Shown: positions 53,563-62,345, numbered from the stretch's first letter. The stretch is DNA of 64,000 nucleotides from Bacillota bacterium (GCA_023386955.1 JAEWIS010000008.1:1-64000), one strand, 5' to 3'. Notes: generated by a model from the letters alone, not told the origin. Numbers and translations: made by a program.

Positions 53563-53590
53563 ATTATAACACACTCGTCCGCCACTACAA
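53563..53590 (-). promoter_or_regulatory. Promoter of accBC
   Basis: TTGTAG (53585-53590) and TATAAT (53563-53568) are 16 bp apart on the minus strand. The start codon is about 150 bp downstream, leaving a long untranslated leader with no obvious riboswitch. The rest of the 316-bp spacer holds a GC-rich hairpin (GGGAG/CTCCC, 53693-53715) after spoIIIAH and nothing else recognised. Confidence 0.65.
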
Positions 53591-53729
53591 GACTGTTTTA
53601 TAACCTAGTCCTAGAATCCCGTCACGATTGTGGAAGAACCGACAAATGTCCTGTCTATCAGCTAAGGGTGGCGTAAAACGCTTATGCCCGGGGGGAGAGC
53701 CCGTACGGCCCTCCCTAGAGCATGGCGGC

Positions 53730-54410
53730 TTACTTCAGGTACTGCACAGAAACGGATTCCTTGGAAACACCCAATTCCTTGATCATGAGATCGATAATGC
53801 CCTGAGCCTGCTTGGCATCCAGCTTGTTTGCCACCTGGACCACTGCCTTGTATTTGTCCCCTTCGTCCAAAACGATGGCGTTACTGTAGGTTTGGCCCAG
53901 GATATCCTCCAGGCTTTCCACCTTGGCCTGCATGGTTTGGACCCGGTCAAAGTCATCGCTGGCTTTCGCAATTTCATCTGCGGATTTTTTGGTGTCGGAG
54001 ATGATGTTGGCCAGGTTCTCCACCTTTTTGCCAAGATCTTCATTGCGTTTGATTACCAAGTTGGCAAAATAATCGGAGCCGGATACCGCCTTGCTGGCCA
54101 CCTTCTCCAGAACCTTGGCGTCGCTGGTTTCCGTTTTGGTGACGGTTTGGGCCTTGTCGGTGGTTTGATCCTTGCTGGTGGTTTGCGCCTTATCGGTGGT
54201 TTGCGCCTTGTCGGTGGTTACGCCGCCAACCGCTTTATCCGCCGCTTCGGGCGTTTTCTCTTCCGTGGTGACCTTGATTTCCTGCTGGGCCGTCTTCTCC
54301 GTAACGGAGTTCAATTTGTCCACGTCCTCGGTAAAGAGATAGTACGCCGACAGTACCACCATCAGACTCAGCATGGACACCAGCCAAATTGTTTGTCTTT
54401 TCGTATTCAT
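53730..54410 (-). CDS. spoIIIAH: Stage III sporulation protein AH
   Basis: The 226-residue protein has one transmembrane helix (about 8-26) and a C-terminal ring-building domain (about 110-226, ending ELGVSKESVSVQYLK) that contacts SpoIIQ across the intermembrane space. The linker (about 60-95) has a low-complexity TTDKAQ repeat with several units. ATG 54410 follows AAGGAGGATG. It is the last gene of the spoIIIA operon. Confidence 0.94.
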   Translation of the reverse strand: MNTKRQTIWLVSMLSLMVVLSAYYLFTEDVDKLNSVTEKTAQQEIKVTTEEKTPEAADKAVGGVTTDKAQTTDKAQTTSKDQTTDKAQTVTKTETSDAKVLEKVASKAVSGSDYFANLVIKRNEDLGKKVENLANIISDTKKSADEIAKASDDFDRVQTMQAKVESLEDILGQTYSNAIVLDEGDKYKAVVQVANKLDAKQAQGIIDLMIKELGVSKESVSVQYLK

Positions 54411-54480
54411 ATGTTGCATCCTCCTTGGTTTTTGGTTTCTTCTATGTCATCCCCTGGCTGTAGCAGCGCTTTTAGCGCCG

Positions 54481-55116
54481 CTACTGCTTGCGGGGTACTA
54501 CGGAAATCCGGTGGGCCGGCACCTCGAGGCCCCTTTCCACCGCTTCGGTAATCAGCCTTTTGACGGTGGCATTTTCCGCCCCCTTGGCTACGATGACCAC
54601 CCCTCTGATTTTGGGCTTGGTGGTTTTCACCACCAGGGGGTTGTTTCCCCCCGATTGGTTCATGATGACGGCGTCCGCCGAGCGGCTGGTTTCGGAGATA
54701 AACCGGGTTTCGCCGTTGGCCCCTTTTTCATTGGTGGACTGTTGGGTTTCCTTGGTATTTTTCTCCACCTGGAGCTCCTCGGTGGAATCGATGGTCACCA
54801 TCACCTCCACCTCGCCCACTCCCGCAATTTTCGTCAGAATATCCCGCAGTTTGGCTTCGTAAGCCTGCTCGTAATCCCGGAAGCTGGTTTCCATCCGGGC
54901 GCCCGAACCGAAGGCGGGTTTACTTTCGTCAGGAGGAGCGCTTCCCGACTGGATGGGAAGGACCTCCTTGATATGGAAGGATGAAAAGGAGTTGAGAATC
55001 ATCAGCGCAATGCCCGCCAAGCCGATTAAGAGGAGCCAGCGGAAGGTTTTCACCCGTTTGCCGCCTCCGGGTCCGCCGGACAGCATATCCTCCAGTTTTT
55101 TGAGCCAAGATGCCAT
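54481..55116 (-). CDS. spoIIIAG: Stage III sporulation protein AG
   Basis: The 211-residue protein has one transmembrane helix (about 24-44, FRWLLLIGLAGIALMIL) and an EscJ/PrgK-like ring domain (YEAKLRDILTKIAGVGEVEVMVTIDS and IRGVVIVAKGAENATVKRLI). It forms the large ring of the feeding-tube channel. A Ser/Thr/Asn-rich insertion (about 125-165) separates the two halves of the ring domain. AGGAGGTG precedes the ATG. Confidence 0.94.
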   Translation of the reverse strand: MASWLKKLEDMLSGGPGGGKRVKTFRWLLLIGLAGIALMILNSFSSFHIKEVLPIQSGSAPPDESKPAFGSGARMETSFRDYEQAYEAKLRDILTKIAGVGEVEVMVTIDSTEELQVEKNTKETQQSTNEKGANGETRFISETSRSADAVIMNQSGGNNPLVVKTTKPKIRGVVIVAKGAENATVKRLITEAVERGLEVPAHRISVVPRKQ

Positions 55117-55157
55117 TGTTGTTCACCTCCTGAAAAGGTCAAACTGAATGTGTATGC

Positions 55158-55877
55158 TTACGTTCCGGTGAAGGTAACGGCCAGCCGCTCCCGCGGCACC
55201 TGCCATTCCTTCTCCATATAGCTGACGCACCGGGCACGCGCTTCATTCGCTTCTGCTGTTCCTTCAACACCGGACTTGGGGGAAGCGGACGGGGCTCCCG
55301 CCGCATGTTCCATGGTAACCGTCACGGGCTTCACAGCCTCCACGGTAACCGGCTTCACCTTGCTTTTCTCCTCCGCTTCCGGCGAAGGGCTTTCTTCTTT
55401 ATGTGATAGGACCACACGGACCGAGCCGATGACCGGCGATCCTGTTTTATCCACTTCCAGGGTAACCGCCAGCTCCCGGGCTTGAATGCCTGCAGAGCGG
55501 GCAAGTCCCGCTTTCATCTCCTGGCCAAGCTTCTCCTCCGCCAGCCGTTGGGCTTCCTTGACCTGCTCCGACTTCAGCTTCTCGGCATCGTCCAGCACCG
55601 CCGCCAGCGGGGCCAATACCGGCTGGGCCTTGTCGGGCATCCCTGCCCGGCCGTCTTTGAATCCGGCTGTTTGGGCCTCGGCCAGCACCTGCTCCGCGTC
55701 CCACTGCCGGCTGAACAGCTCGAACACCGGCGTCAGGAGGGTAAGCAGCAGGAACAGGCTGACAACCACCCGTACATAACGCTGCATGGCTTGGGACGGC
55801 AGCAGGAGCTCCGCAAAAGACGCCAGCAGGATAATCAGGATAACCTGGGTCAGCCATTCGCGAATCCAGGCAATCAT
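55158..55877 (-). CDS. spoIIIAF: Stage III sporulation protein AF
   Basis: The 239-residue protein has two N-terminal transmembrane helices (about 10-28 and 33-55) and a soluble C-terminal domain with the motif FSRQWDAEQVLAEAQ and a distal REWQVPRERLAVT-like end (KEWQVPRERLAVTFTGT). The middle is charged and extended (EAEEKSKVKPVTVEAVKPV), making it longer than the B. subtilis protein (about 206). AAGGAGG precedes the ATG. Confidence 0.92.
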   Translation of the reverse strand: MIAWIREWLTQVILIILLASFAELLLPSQAMQRYVRVVVSLFLLLTLLTPVFELFSRQWDAEQVLAEAQTAGFKDGRAGMPDKAQPVLAPLAAVLDDAEKLKSEQVKEAQRLAEEKLGQEMKAGLARSAGIQARELAVTLEVDKTGSPVIGSVRVVLSHKEESPSPEAEEKSKVKPVTVEAVKPVTVTMEHAAGAPSASPKSGVEGTAEANEARARCVSYMEKEWQVPRERLAVTFTGT

Positions 55878-55892
55878 AGGCAGGCCTCCTTG

Positions 55893-57071
55893 TTAACGGA
55901 CCATCACGGACACGTTGCTGGCTGCAATCAGAATGGTGATGGCCAGGAAGAACAGAAATCCTACCGCCGCCAAGGCGGCGAATACATACACCAGACTTTT
56001 GCCGATGGTGGACAGGGTTTTGACAATCGGACTGTCGCCCAAGGGCTGTAGCACGGCAGCTGATACATGATAGATCACGGCCATGGTCAAAATCTTGATG
56101 GCGGGAAACGCACACATGCTGACCAGAATGACAACTCCCGCCAGCCCGATGGCGTTCTTCACCAGAAGGGACGCCCCGATGACCGTATCGGAGGCATCGG
56201 AGAACATTTTCCCGACAACCGGGACAAAATTGCTGGTAATATACTTGGCTGTCCGGATGCCCACCCCGTCGGCCACAGACCCGGAGATGCCCCGCACCGA
56301 CAGCACACCCAGGAAGATGGTGGACATAACACCCAGCACCACCACACCGCCTTTTTGCAGCAGCTTAGCCAATTGGGTGACCTTGTACTTCTCCGACAGA
56401 GAGCTGGCAATATGCAGCACCACCGAGAAGAACAGGAGCGGAAATACCACGTAGTAGATGACCGAACCCATGGTATTGATCATGAACACAATCAGGGGAT
56501 GCATCATGGTTACTGAGGTGACATTCCCCATGGAGGCCATCAGTGTGAGCAAGAGCGGAATGATGGCGATCATAAAGTTGATCATCGAGCCGATTGCCGT
56601 TTTGGCATATTCGATAGCGATATTGAAGCTGTTGATGGCGATGACAATCAGCACCATGTAACAGATGGCATAGCCGATTTTGCTGACGGACTGGCGCTCG
56701 AAGGCGCTCTGCAGGGATTCCAGGATCATGCTGAACACCGTGAGGATGACGATGCTGGCCAAAAGCCGGCCGTTCTGCAGCACCTCGTGGAAGAAGAACT
56801 TCAGGATAGCGCTGAGAATGCTTTTGAAGCTGAAGGCTTGGTTGCCCGATGCCACCAGATCCTTAAACTTCGGGGTTTCCCCGGAGGGAAAATACGCCCC
56901 GTACTCCTTCATCATCTGCGACCAGTATTGCTCCACCTGGCCGGTGGGCAGCTTCTCCGTCTGATCCGTAATGATGGCATCGGCCGGATTTCCGCCTGCG
57001 CTTGCGTAAGCCGGAAGTGACAAGAGCAGGAATAGCGCGAAGCAAACCGCAAGGAAGACGATGCGTTTCAT
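55893..57071 (-). CDS. spoIIIAE: Stage III sporulation protein AE
   Basis: The 392-residue polytopic membrane protein begins with a cleavable-looking signal (IVFLAVCFALFLLLSLPAYAS) followed by about seven helices. Family blocks such as GVVVLGVMSTIFLGVLSVRG and FVPVVGKMFSDASDTVIGASL are present. It is a core channel component of the mother-cell side of the SpoIIIA-SpoIIQ complex. ATG 57071 follows GGGAG. Confidence 0.95.
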   Translation of the reverse strand: MKRIVFLAVCFALFLLLSLPAYASAGGNPADAIITDQTEKLPTGQVEQYWSQMMKEYGAYFPSGETPKFKDLVASGNQAFSFKSILSAILKFFFHEVLQNGRLLASIVILTVFSMILESLQSAFERQSVSKIGYAICYMVLIVIAINSFNIAIEYAKTAIGSMINFMIAIIPLLLTLMASMGNVTSVTMMHPLIVFMINTMGSVIYYVVFPLLFFSVVLHIASSLSEKYKVTQLAKLLQKGGVVVLGVMSTIFLGVLSVRGISGSVADGVGIRTAKYITSNFVPVVGKMFSDASDTVIGASLLVKNAIGLAGVVILVSMCAFPAIKILTMAVIYHVSAAVLQPLGDSPIVKTLSTIGKSLVYVFAALAAVGFLFFLAITILIAASNVSVMVR

Positions 57072-57131
57072 AGGTACAACTCCCAACATAGGGCCGTAAA
57101 ATGTGGTACGGAAGGGGCTTGGATACCCGCA

Positions 57132-57521
57132 TCAGGCAGGCATGAGCTTGAGCACTGTATCGATGATGACGGAAACGATGGGAATCGCCATGACCATAAT
57201 CAGGATTTTGCCGGTCAGCTCAATCTTGGAGGCGATGGAATCCTGGCCCGCATCCCGGACAATCTGGGCGCCGAATTCGGCGATGTAGGCCACCCCGATA
57301 ATTTTGAGAATGGTGGTAAAAAACACATGGTTGACGCCGGAGCGGTCGGCCAGCTGCTCCAGCACCCGGATGACGGCTGAAATCTTCCCCAAGAGAAACA
57401 AGAAGATGACAATGCCGGTTACGGTGACCAGAAGAAAGGCGAAGATGGGCTTCTGCTCCTTCAGGATCAGCGCCAGCACTGTGACCGCCAATCCCAGTGA
57501 AACGATTTGTATAATTTCCAC
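57132..57521 (-). CDS. spoIIIAD: Stage III sporulation protein AD
   Basis: The 129-residue membrane protein has four hydrophobic segments, including FAFLLVTVTGIVIFLFLL and VNHVFFTTILKIIGVAYIAEFGAQ, a conserved block shared with SpoIIIAC. It starts with GTG at 57521 close to the end of spoIIIAC. It forms the export-gate-like part of the channel. Confidence 0.94.
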   Translation of the reverse strand: MEIIQIVSLGLAVTVLALILKEQKPIFAFLLVTVTGIVIFLFLLGKISAVIRVLEQLADRSGVNHVFFTTILKIIGVAYIAEFGAQIVRDAGQDSIASKIELTGKILIMVMAIPIVSVIIDTVLKLMPA

Positions 57522-57531
57522 GGGCTCTCAC

Positions 57532-57738
57532 CTACTGGAAAAGGAAGATGGTTTTGATTTCCTGGAACAGCTCGGAGAGCATGCCGACTACCATAAACAG
57601 AACCACCACGAAGCCGATCAGCGTCACCCAGTGCGCCATGTCTTCCTTGCCCATCTGCTTCAGCACCGTATGGATCATGGCGATGACAATACCGATGCCG
57701 GCGATTTGAAAGATTGCGTTCACATCCACATTCATGGC
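57532..57738 (-). CDS. spoIIIAC: Stage III sporulation protein AC
   Basis: The 68-residue membrane protein has two helices (IFQIAGIGIVIAMIHTVLKQ and WVTLIGFVVVLFMVVGML) and exactly the length of the B. subtilis protein. ATG 57738 follows GGGAGG. It lies between spoIIIAB and spoIIIAD. Confidence 0.95.
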   Translation of the reverse strand, partial: AMNVDVNAIFQIAGIGIVIAMIHTVLKQMGKEDMAHWVTLIGFVVVLFMVVGMLSELFQEIKTIFLFQ

Positions 57739-57769
57739 TGGCCTCCCGTTCAAGCTAAGCTTCCGAGCT

Positions 57770-58288
57770 TTAATACATCAATATGACGATCAGGACGCCG
57801 GACAGCAGCCCCAGGCTTCTCCACATCTTGCCATACCGTCTGTTCTCCTCCGCAGCCTCCGCTTCCTCCGCCGTCAGGAGACTGACCGTCATCCGCAGAT
57901 GCTTGGCCTGGTCGGACCTGTCGCTTTTGCCGAGCACCGCCCCCAGCTGCAGCACCGCGTCCCGCTCCGGCCGCTTCATGGCCGTCCTGGACCAGCACTC
58001 CTCCACCGCCAGCCGCCAGCTTTCCTGCACAGTTGCGGTTTCCTTCTCCTCCAGCGCCTCCGCAGTCCGGCGGAACAGATGCGCCACGGGACCAGCGAGA
58101 CTGTCCGCCACCTGGCGCAGAGCCTGGGATAGCGGAGTAAAGCTGTAGGTAATCTCCGTTTCCAGCCGCTGGAGCCCCTGCATCACCTGACGGATCTGCC
58201 GGGTCCGGGTGGACAGCTGAAGCGCCTGGTAAAAGCCCAGCATGGTTCCTGCGAAAATAACGCACATGGCGCCTGCCAGCTTCAGCAT
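57770..58288 (-). CDS. spoIIIAB: Stage III sporulation protein AB
   Basis: The 172-residue protein has an N-terminal transmembrane helix (about 3-20), a helical body with the conserved LQRLETEITYSFTPLSQAL, and a C-terminal hydrophobic anchor (about 153-171, LGLLSGVLIVILMY). It resembles type II secretion F-like proteins and forms part of the channel base. GGGGAGG precedes the ATG. It begins 2 bp after spoIIIAA ends. Confidence 0.94.
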   Translation of the reverse strand: MLKLAGAMCVIFAGTMLGFYQALQLSTRTRQIRQVMQGLQRLETEITYSFTPLSQALRQVADSLAGPVAHLFRRTAEALEEKETATVQESWRLAVEECWSRTAMKRPERDAVLQLGAVLGKSDRSDQAKHLRMTVSLLTAEEAEAAEENRRYGKMWRSLGLLSGVLIVILMY

Positions 58289-58290
58289 GC

Positions 58291-59325
58291 CTACATTCCT
58301 CCCCCTGCGGGATGTCCTGATCCGGACAGGCTTTCCACCCGGACGGAAGCGCCCCTGCCCTGCAGAATAACCAGCCTTTTGAACACGCCCGAGGCGGTAA
58401 GCTCCCGGAGCACCGGCCTGGACAGGACATCCTCCCGGCCCGCTCCGTGGGCGGTGGCTATCACCCGGATTCCCGCATGGACAGCCTCGTGTACGGCAAC
58501 TGCATCCTCAGGTCTGCCGATTTCATCCACCACCAGCACATCCGGGGACATGGAGCGGATCAGCATCATCATGCCCTCCGCCTTCGGGCAGCCGTCCAGC
58601 ACATCCGTCCGGGGTCCCAGTCTGAAGCGGGGCACTCCCCGGACACAGGCTGCGATCTCTGAACGTTCGTCTACGACGCCTACCTTCCGCCCGCCTCCAT
58701 AGCCCGAATCCGGCCACTCTCCCTCGCTGATGAGCCGGGCCAGATCGCGGATCATGGTGGTTTTGCCATGACCGGGTGGCGAGATCACCAGTGTATGGTG
58801 GACCGTCCGCCCTCCCGCATCCAGAATGGAGGGCAGCACAGCCCGTCCGCAGCCCGGCACCTCCCGGGCGATCCGGATGTTAAAGCCGCTAACATCCCGG
58901 ATCATCCGCACCCGGCCGTCCTCCAGCACCGTTCGGCCTGCCAGCCCAACCCGGTGTCCGCCCTCCACGGTAATGAAGCCCCGTTTGAGCTCTTCCTCAA
59001 AGGAGTACAGGGAATGGCGGGTCAGCCGCTCCAGAAGCTGGGCGCAATCCTCACGGCTGACCGTGTGCGCCACCCCCGGCTCCCGGCCGACAGAGCCGTC
59101 CGGGCTGACAAATCCGTACTGGCCGCCGTAGATGACCTCCAGCGGCCTTCCCTCCCGGATGCGGATCTCCTCGATCCGGGCTTGTACGCTGCCGGGCAGC
59201 CCCGCCGCCGCCTGGGAGAGTCCTGCGGGCAATAGCGGCAGCACCGACTCGGCAAACAGCCTCTGTGGCGCCTCGGAAGGTTGGACAATCTTGTTGTCTA
59301 TCACATCTATATGCTTGACCCTCAT
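58291..59325 (-). CDS. spoIIIAA: Stage III sporulation protein AA (ATPase)
   Basis: The 344-residue secretion-type ATPase has a Walker A in VISPPGHGKTTMIRDLAR, a Walker B in VLVVDEIGRPEDA and RSEIAACV, then a conserved ATAHGAGREDV. It powers or assembles the SpoIIIA channel. GGGGAG precedes the ATG at 59325. It follows yqhV by 15 bp, so yqhV is probably the first gene of the transcript. Confidence 0.95.
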   Translation of the reverse strand: MRVKHIDVIDNKIVQPSEAPQRLFAESVLPLLPAGLSQAAAGLPGSVQARIEEIRIREGRPLEVIYGGQYGFVSPDGSVGREPGVAHTVSREDCAQLLERLTRHSLYSFEEELKRGFITVEGGHRVGLAGRTVLEDGRVRMIRDVSGFNIRIAREVPGCGRAVLPSILDAGGRTVHHTLVISPPGHGKTTMIRDLARLISEGEWPDSGYGGGRKVGVVDERSEIAACVRGVPRFRLGPRTDVLDGCPKAEGMMMLIRSMSPDVLVVDEIGRPEDAVAVHEAVHAGIRVIATAHGAGREDVLSRPVLRELTASGVFKRLVILQGRGASVRVESLSGSGHPAGGGM

Positions 59326-59340
59326 AAATATGACTCCCCG

Positions 59341-59607
59341 TTACTTTTTTAGAATGCCGAAAAAGATGCAGGACACCCCTAGCAAAATCCAGAACAGCTT
59401 GCCGAAGGAGAGCTTGTCTGCCATTCCCACCAGACCGATGGTGGTGGTGGCCAGAAGGATCAAAGGGCCTACCACAGCCAGGCCGGAGTTGATCAGAAGC
59501 GCTTTTTCCACCTGCATAAACCGGAGCATCAGCACGGCGGCAATGAGCTCGATGCTGCCGGAGAGCACCCGCAGGCCCGCCATACCCATCACAAATTTAT
59601 CCAGCAT
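59341..59607 (-). CDS. yqhV: YqhV family (DUF2619) membrane protein
   Basis: The 88-residue protein has three hydrophobic helices (SGSIELIAAVLMLRF; GLAVVGPLILLATTTIGLVGM; LFWILLGVSCIFFGI). B. subtilis yqhV lies directly upstream of spoIIIAA and is sporulation-associated; the arrangement is the same. ATG 59607 follows GGAGGG. Its molecular role is unknown. Confidence 0.88.
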   Translation of the reverse strand: MLDKFVMGMAGLRVLSGSIELIAAVLMLRFMQVEKALLINSGLAVVGPLILLATTTIGLVGMADKLSFGKLFWILLGVSCIFFGILKK

Positions 59608-59687
59608 TTTTGTAATCCCTCCTCGTACGATTGCCGCAGCCATTGCTAGATTGTGAGAGTCTTCAAAGGACAAGGCCGGCTTCTCTT

Positions 59688-59718
59688 AACCTTATGCAGT
59701 TCTCGACTGTGAAATAAC
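59688..59718 (-). promoter_or_regulatory. Possible sigma-E promoter of yqhV-spoIIIA
   Basis: On the minus strand GTTATTTC (59711-59718) and CATAAGGTT (59688-59696) are 14 bp apart and resemble the sigma-E pattern (kmATATT / CATACAnT) with several mismatches. The location about 80 bp before yqhV is right for a mother-cell operon. Confidence 0.35.
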
Positions 59719-59805
59719 CGGGGCCATGCCAATTTTCGCACTCCCCTTCTGCCGCCGCATATGATGCTCTATATGCCTACACTGTTTGCTAAGGAGCTGT
59801 CATCA

Positions 59806-60606
59806 ATGGAAGTCACATCTCAACCGTTCTGGCAACAGGAGCTGGTGAATCCCGCCGGCAAACGCCAGAGCAAACCCCGGACCAGCGGGATTACCATGGT
59901 CATCGACAAGGGCCTGGGCTCCCATGCCTTCGCCGACCTGCTGGAAACGGCGGAGGCGCATATCGATCTGATCAAGCTGGGCTTCGGTACCGCCGCCCTG
60001 TATCCGGAGGAGGTTTTGGCCAAAAAAATACGTCTAGCGGCACTGTCCGGCGTTCCCGTGATGCCCGGCGGAACCTTCCTGGAAGCAGCGGTTGCAGCCG
60101 GGCTGGAGGATCGTTTTATGGAACAAATCGCCGGTTTGGGCTTTACGGCAGTAGAGGTTTCAGACGGAACCATCCAATTGGACCGCGCACTCCGCACCAG
60201 GCTGATCCGGGAGGGCTGCCGCCTGGGTCTTTCGGTGTACACGGAATACGGCAAAAAATGCTGGGGCTCGCGGATTGAAACCGATGAACTGATTGAGACG
60301 GTTTTGTCCGATCTGGAGGCCGGTGCGGAGCTGGTGACGGTGGAGGCCCGGGAATCGGGCGTGGGTGTGGGGATCTTCGACGAGTCGGGCCAATGCCGGG
60401 ACGACGAGGTGCAGGCGGTGCTGGAGGGAATACCCAGCCCGCATCTGCTCTTGTGGGAGGCACCGCAGAAAAACCAGCAGGTGCGGCTGATGGAGCTTTT
60501 GGGACCGGAAGTGAATTTGGGGAATATCGCTCCCCAGGACGTGATTTCCCTGGAAGCGCTGAGGCGGGGGCTGCGGTCCGACAGCTTCTTCCTGAGGGGA
60601 AAATGA
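59806..60606 (+). CDS. comA: Phosphosulfolactate synthase
   Basis: The 266-residue TIM-barrel enzyme adds sulfite to phosphoenolpyruvate to give phosphosulfolactate. Family blocks: TMVIDKGLGSHAFADLLE, IDLIKLGFGTAALYP, GFTAVEVSDGTI and GAELVTVEARESG. The homologue in B. subtilis is YitD, linked to the 3-sulfolactate stored in spores. ATG 59806 follows AAGGAG. It overlaps the next gene (ATGA) and is divergent from yqhV-spoIIIA. Confidence 0.9.
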   Translation: MEVTSQPFWQQELVNPAGKRQSKPRTSGITMVIDKGLGSHAFADLLETAEAHIDLIKLGFGTAALYPEEVLAKKIRLAALSGVPVMPGGTFLEAAVAAGLEDRFMEQIAGLGFTAVEVSDGTIQLDRALRTRLIREGCRLGLSVYTEYGKKCWGSRIETDELIETVLSDLEAGAELVTVEARESGVGVGIFDESGQCRDDEVQAVLEGIPSPHLLLWEAPQKNQQVRLMELLGPEVNLGNIAPQDVISLEALRRGLRSDSFFLRGK

Positions 60607-61361
60607 GAGACACCATGCGGATCGAAACATTGGCTCACGCTGGAGAAGCGGCGGAAACGGATTTCAGCGGCAAATCGGTTCTTATTATTGATGTGTTCCG
60701 GGCAACAAGCTGCATCATCACAGGGTTAGCCTGCGGCTGTGCCGGTTTTTTGCCGGTTCTGACTCTGGAAGAGGCAAAAGCGGCTGCCGGCGGCGATGAT
60801 ATCCTGGCCGGTGAGCGCAAAGGAAAACGCCCTGCCGGCTTCCAGTTAGGAAACTCCCCCATGGATTACCTGGCAGCCGATCTGGCGGGCAAGCGGATTA
60901 TTCTCACTACCACCAACGGCACCCGGGCTATGCATTCCGCCTTGGGGAAGGCCCACACCGTGATGGCCGGATCACTGCTTAACGCATCAGCCGCCGCCCG
61001 TGCTCTCTTTGGTATGAACCGGGATGTCACCTTGGTTTGCTCCGGAACCCATAACCGGTTTTCCCTGGAAGATGGCTTATGCGCCGGGCTGGTGGCGGAG
61101 GAGCTGCTGCAATTGACCGGACAAGACCTTGTCCTGAGCGATCTGACCGAAGCCATGCTGGCAAGCTGGAGACAGGCCAAGAACCGGCTGGCGGAGGTGT
61201 TAGCCGGGTGCACCAATGGCAAACGCCTTACCGGTATGGGGTTTGCCCGTGATCTGGAATTCTGCGGATGGACCAACCGCTACAATCTGGTGCCGGTTTG
61301 GCATAACGGCCTCCTGGTTCCTCTCACCGGGACAGAGGGTGAACCCAGCCGGTCAATATGA
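60603..61361 (+). CDS. comB: 2-phosphosulfolactate phosphatase
   Basis: The 252-residue phosphatase removes phosphate from phosphosulfolactate to give sulfolactate. Motifs: SVLIIDVFRATSCIITGLACG near the N-terminus, AGERKGKRPAGFQLGNSP and LTTTNGTRAMHSA. B. subtilis YitC is the homologue. ATG 60603 overlaps the comA stop as ATGA and has GAGGGG before it; ATG 60615 is an alternative. The pair makes sulfolactate, an abundant spore solute in Bacillus. Confidence 0.9.
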   Translation: MRDTMRIETLAHAGEAAETDFSGKSVLIIDVFRATSCIITGLACGCAGFLPVLTLEEAKAAAGGDDILAGERKGKRPAGFQLGNSPMDYLAADLAGKRIILTTTNGTRAMHSALGKAHTVMAGSLLNASAAARALFGMNRDVTLVCSGTHNRFSLEDGLCAGLVAEELLQLTGQDLVLSDLTEAMLASWRQAKNRLAEVLAGCTNGKRLTGMGFARDLEFCGWTNRYNLVPVWHNGLLVPLTGTEGEPSRSI

Positions 61362-61436
61362 TAGCTGCTTGTTCTAACTTCTCAGAGACAGCATACAATC
61401 AACCAACGAGAATCCTAGGACAAGGGGAATACCCGA

Positions 61437-61892
61437 ATGAATGGCAATCTGCTGCTTCTGGCCTTAATCGTCATCGGCATGGTGGGCCGTTCCAACATTA
61501 TTACCACAGCTGCCTGCATCCTTCTGGTGGTGAAGCTGATTCATCTGGAGCGGTATCTGCCTACGATCGAACGCCGCGGCTTGGAGCTTGGGTTATTGTT
61601 TCTCACCATGGGCGTGCTGGTCCCGTTTGCGAGTGAGCGGATCTCCGTCAAGGATGTGACGGCGGTGTTTACCTCCTGGCCGGGGATCATTGCGCTAGTT
61701 GGCGGCGCGCTGGCCACCTGGATGAACGGCAAAGGACTGGATCTGCTGAAGTTTGACCCCCAGCTGATTGTGGGTTTGGTCATCGGCTCCATCATGGGGA
61801 TTATCTTCCTGCGGGGAGTGCCCGTCGGCCCTCTGATGGCGGCGGGGATAACTGCGTTTTTATTGAAGCTGGGGCAGTTTTTCTTCAAGTAG
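61437..61892 (+). CDS. DUF441 family membrane protein
   Basis: The 151-residue protein has four hydrophobic segments ([58 protein letters not shown]). DUF441 proteins (YtwI/YeaL-like) are small bacterial membrane proteins with no established function. It lies 75 bp after comB on the same strand and ends in a terminator, so it may share the comAB transcript. Confidence 0.88.
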   Translation: MNGNLLLLALIVIGMVGRSNIITTAACILLVVKLIHLERYLPTIERRGLELGLLFLTMGVLVPFASERISVKDVTAVFTSWPGIIALVGGALATWMNGKGLDLLKFDPQLIVGLVIGSIMGIIFLRGVPVGPLMAAGITAFLLKLGQFFFK

Positions 61893-61896
61893 CCTG

Positions 61897-61940
61897 TAAA
61901 AGCCCCGAAACCGGCTGAGCTGGTTTCGGGGCTCTCTTCA
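61897..61940 (+). terminator. Intrinsic terminator after the comAB-DUF441 genes
   Basis: AGCCCCGAAACC and GGTTTCGGGGCT form a 12-bp stem, followed by CTCTTC. It lies just after the DUF441 stop codon. Confidence 0.88.
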
Positions 61941-62026
61941 ACATTTCATCATTTATACGAAAATGCCTTCGGCACACGTGCCCGGGATTTTCGTTGCTGG
62001 CGCCGGGTGCCGCCAGGTCACCAGGG

Positions 62027-62219
62027 ATTCTAACGGCAGCCAGAGACGCTATTTCCGGTTTTAGGTTACTTTGGAAATTCTAACGGCGGCCACAGCCGCT
62101 ATTGGGCCCCTATAGCCTCCGTGGGACCCGGATTTGAGGAAATAAGGTCTCCTGCTTCCGTTACAATTTCCGCAGCCCTCATTCGGGGCAAATAAGGGCG
62201 TTCACTTCCGTTAAAAATC
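62027..62219. repeat. Cluster of four dispersed-repeat units (two direct, two inverted)
   Basis: Units at 62027-62056, 62077-62106 (plus) and 62139-62171, 62188-62219 (minus) share the pattern TTnTAACGG-n6-AG-n4-TATTT. Direct units are spaced 50 bp and inverted ones 49 bp. The rest of the 545-bp spacer between the DUF441 gene and the methyltransferase holds the terminator, this cluster and the short tandem repeat; no coding region was supported. Confidence 0.65.
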
Positions 62220-62282
62220 TGACGGATGCCAAGACAGGGACGGACGGCGGCACCATACGCACCACTTGGCCATGCCGGACAA

Positions 62283-62345
62283 CTCAACTGGAAACCTCGA
62301 CTGGAGACTCAGCTGGAGACTTCGACTGGAGACTTCGACTGGACG
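62283..62345. repeat. 12-13 bp tandem repeat
   Basis: About five imperfect copies of TCGACTGGAGACT. They lie in the spacer about 90 bp beyond the methyltransferase stop. The copies are nearly identical, so recent slippage is likely. Confidence 0.8.
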
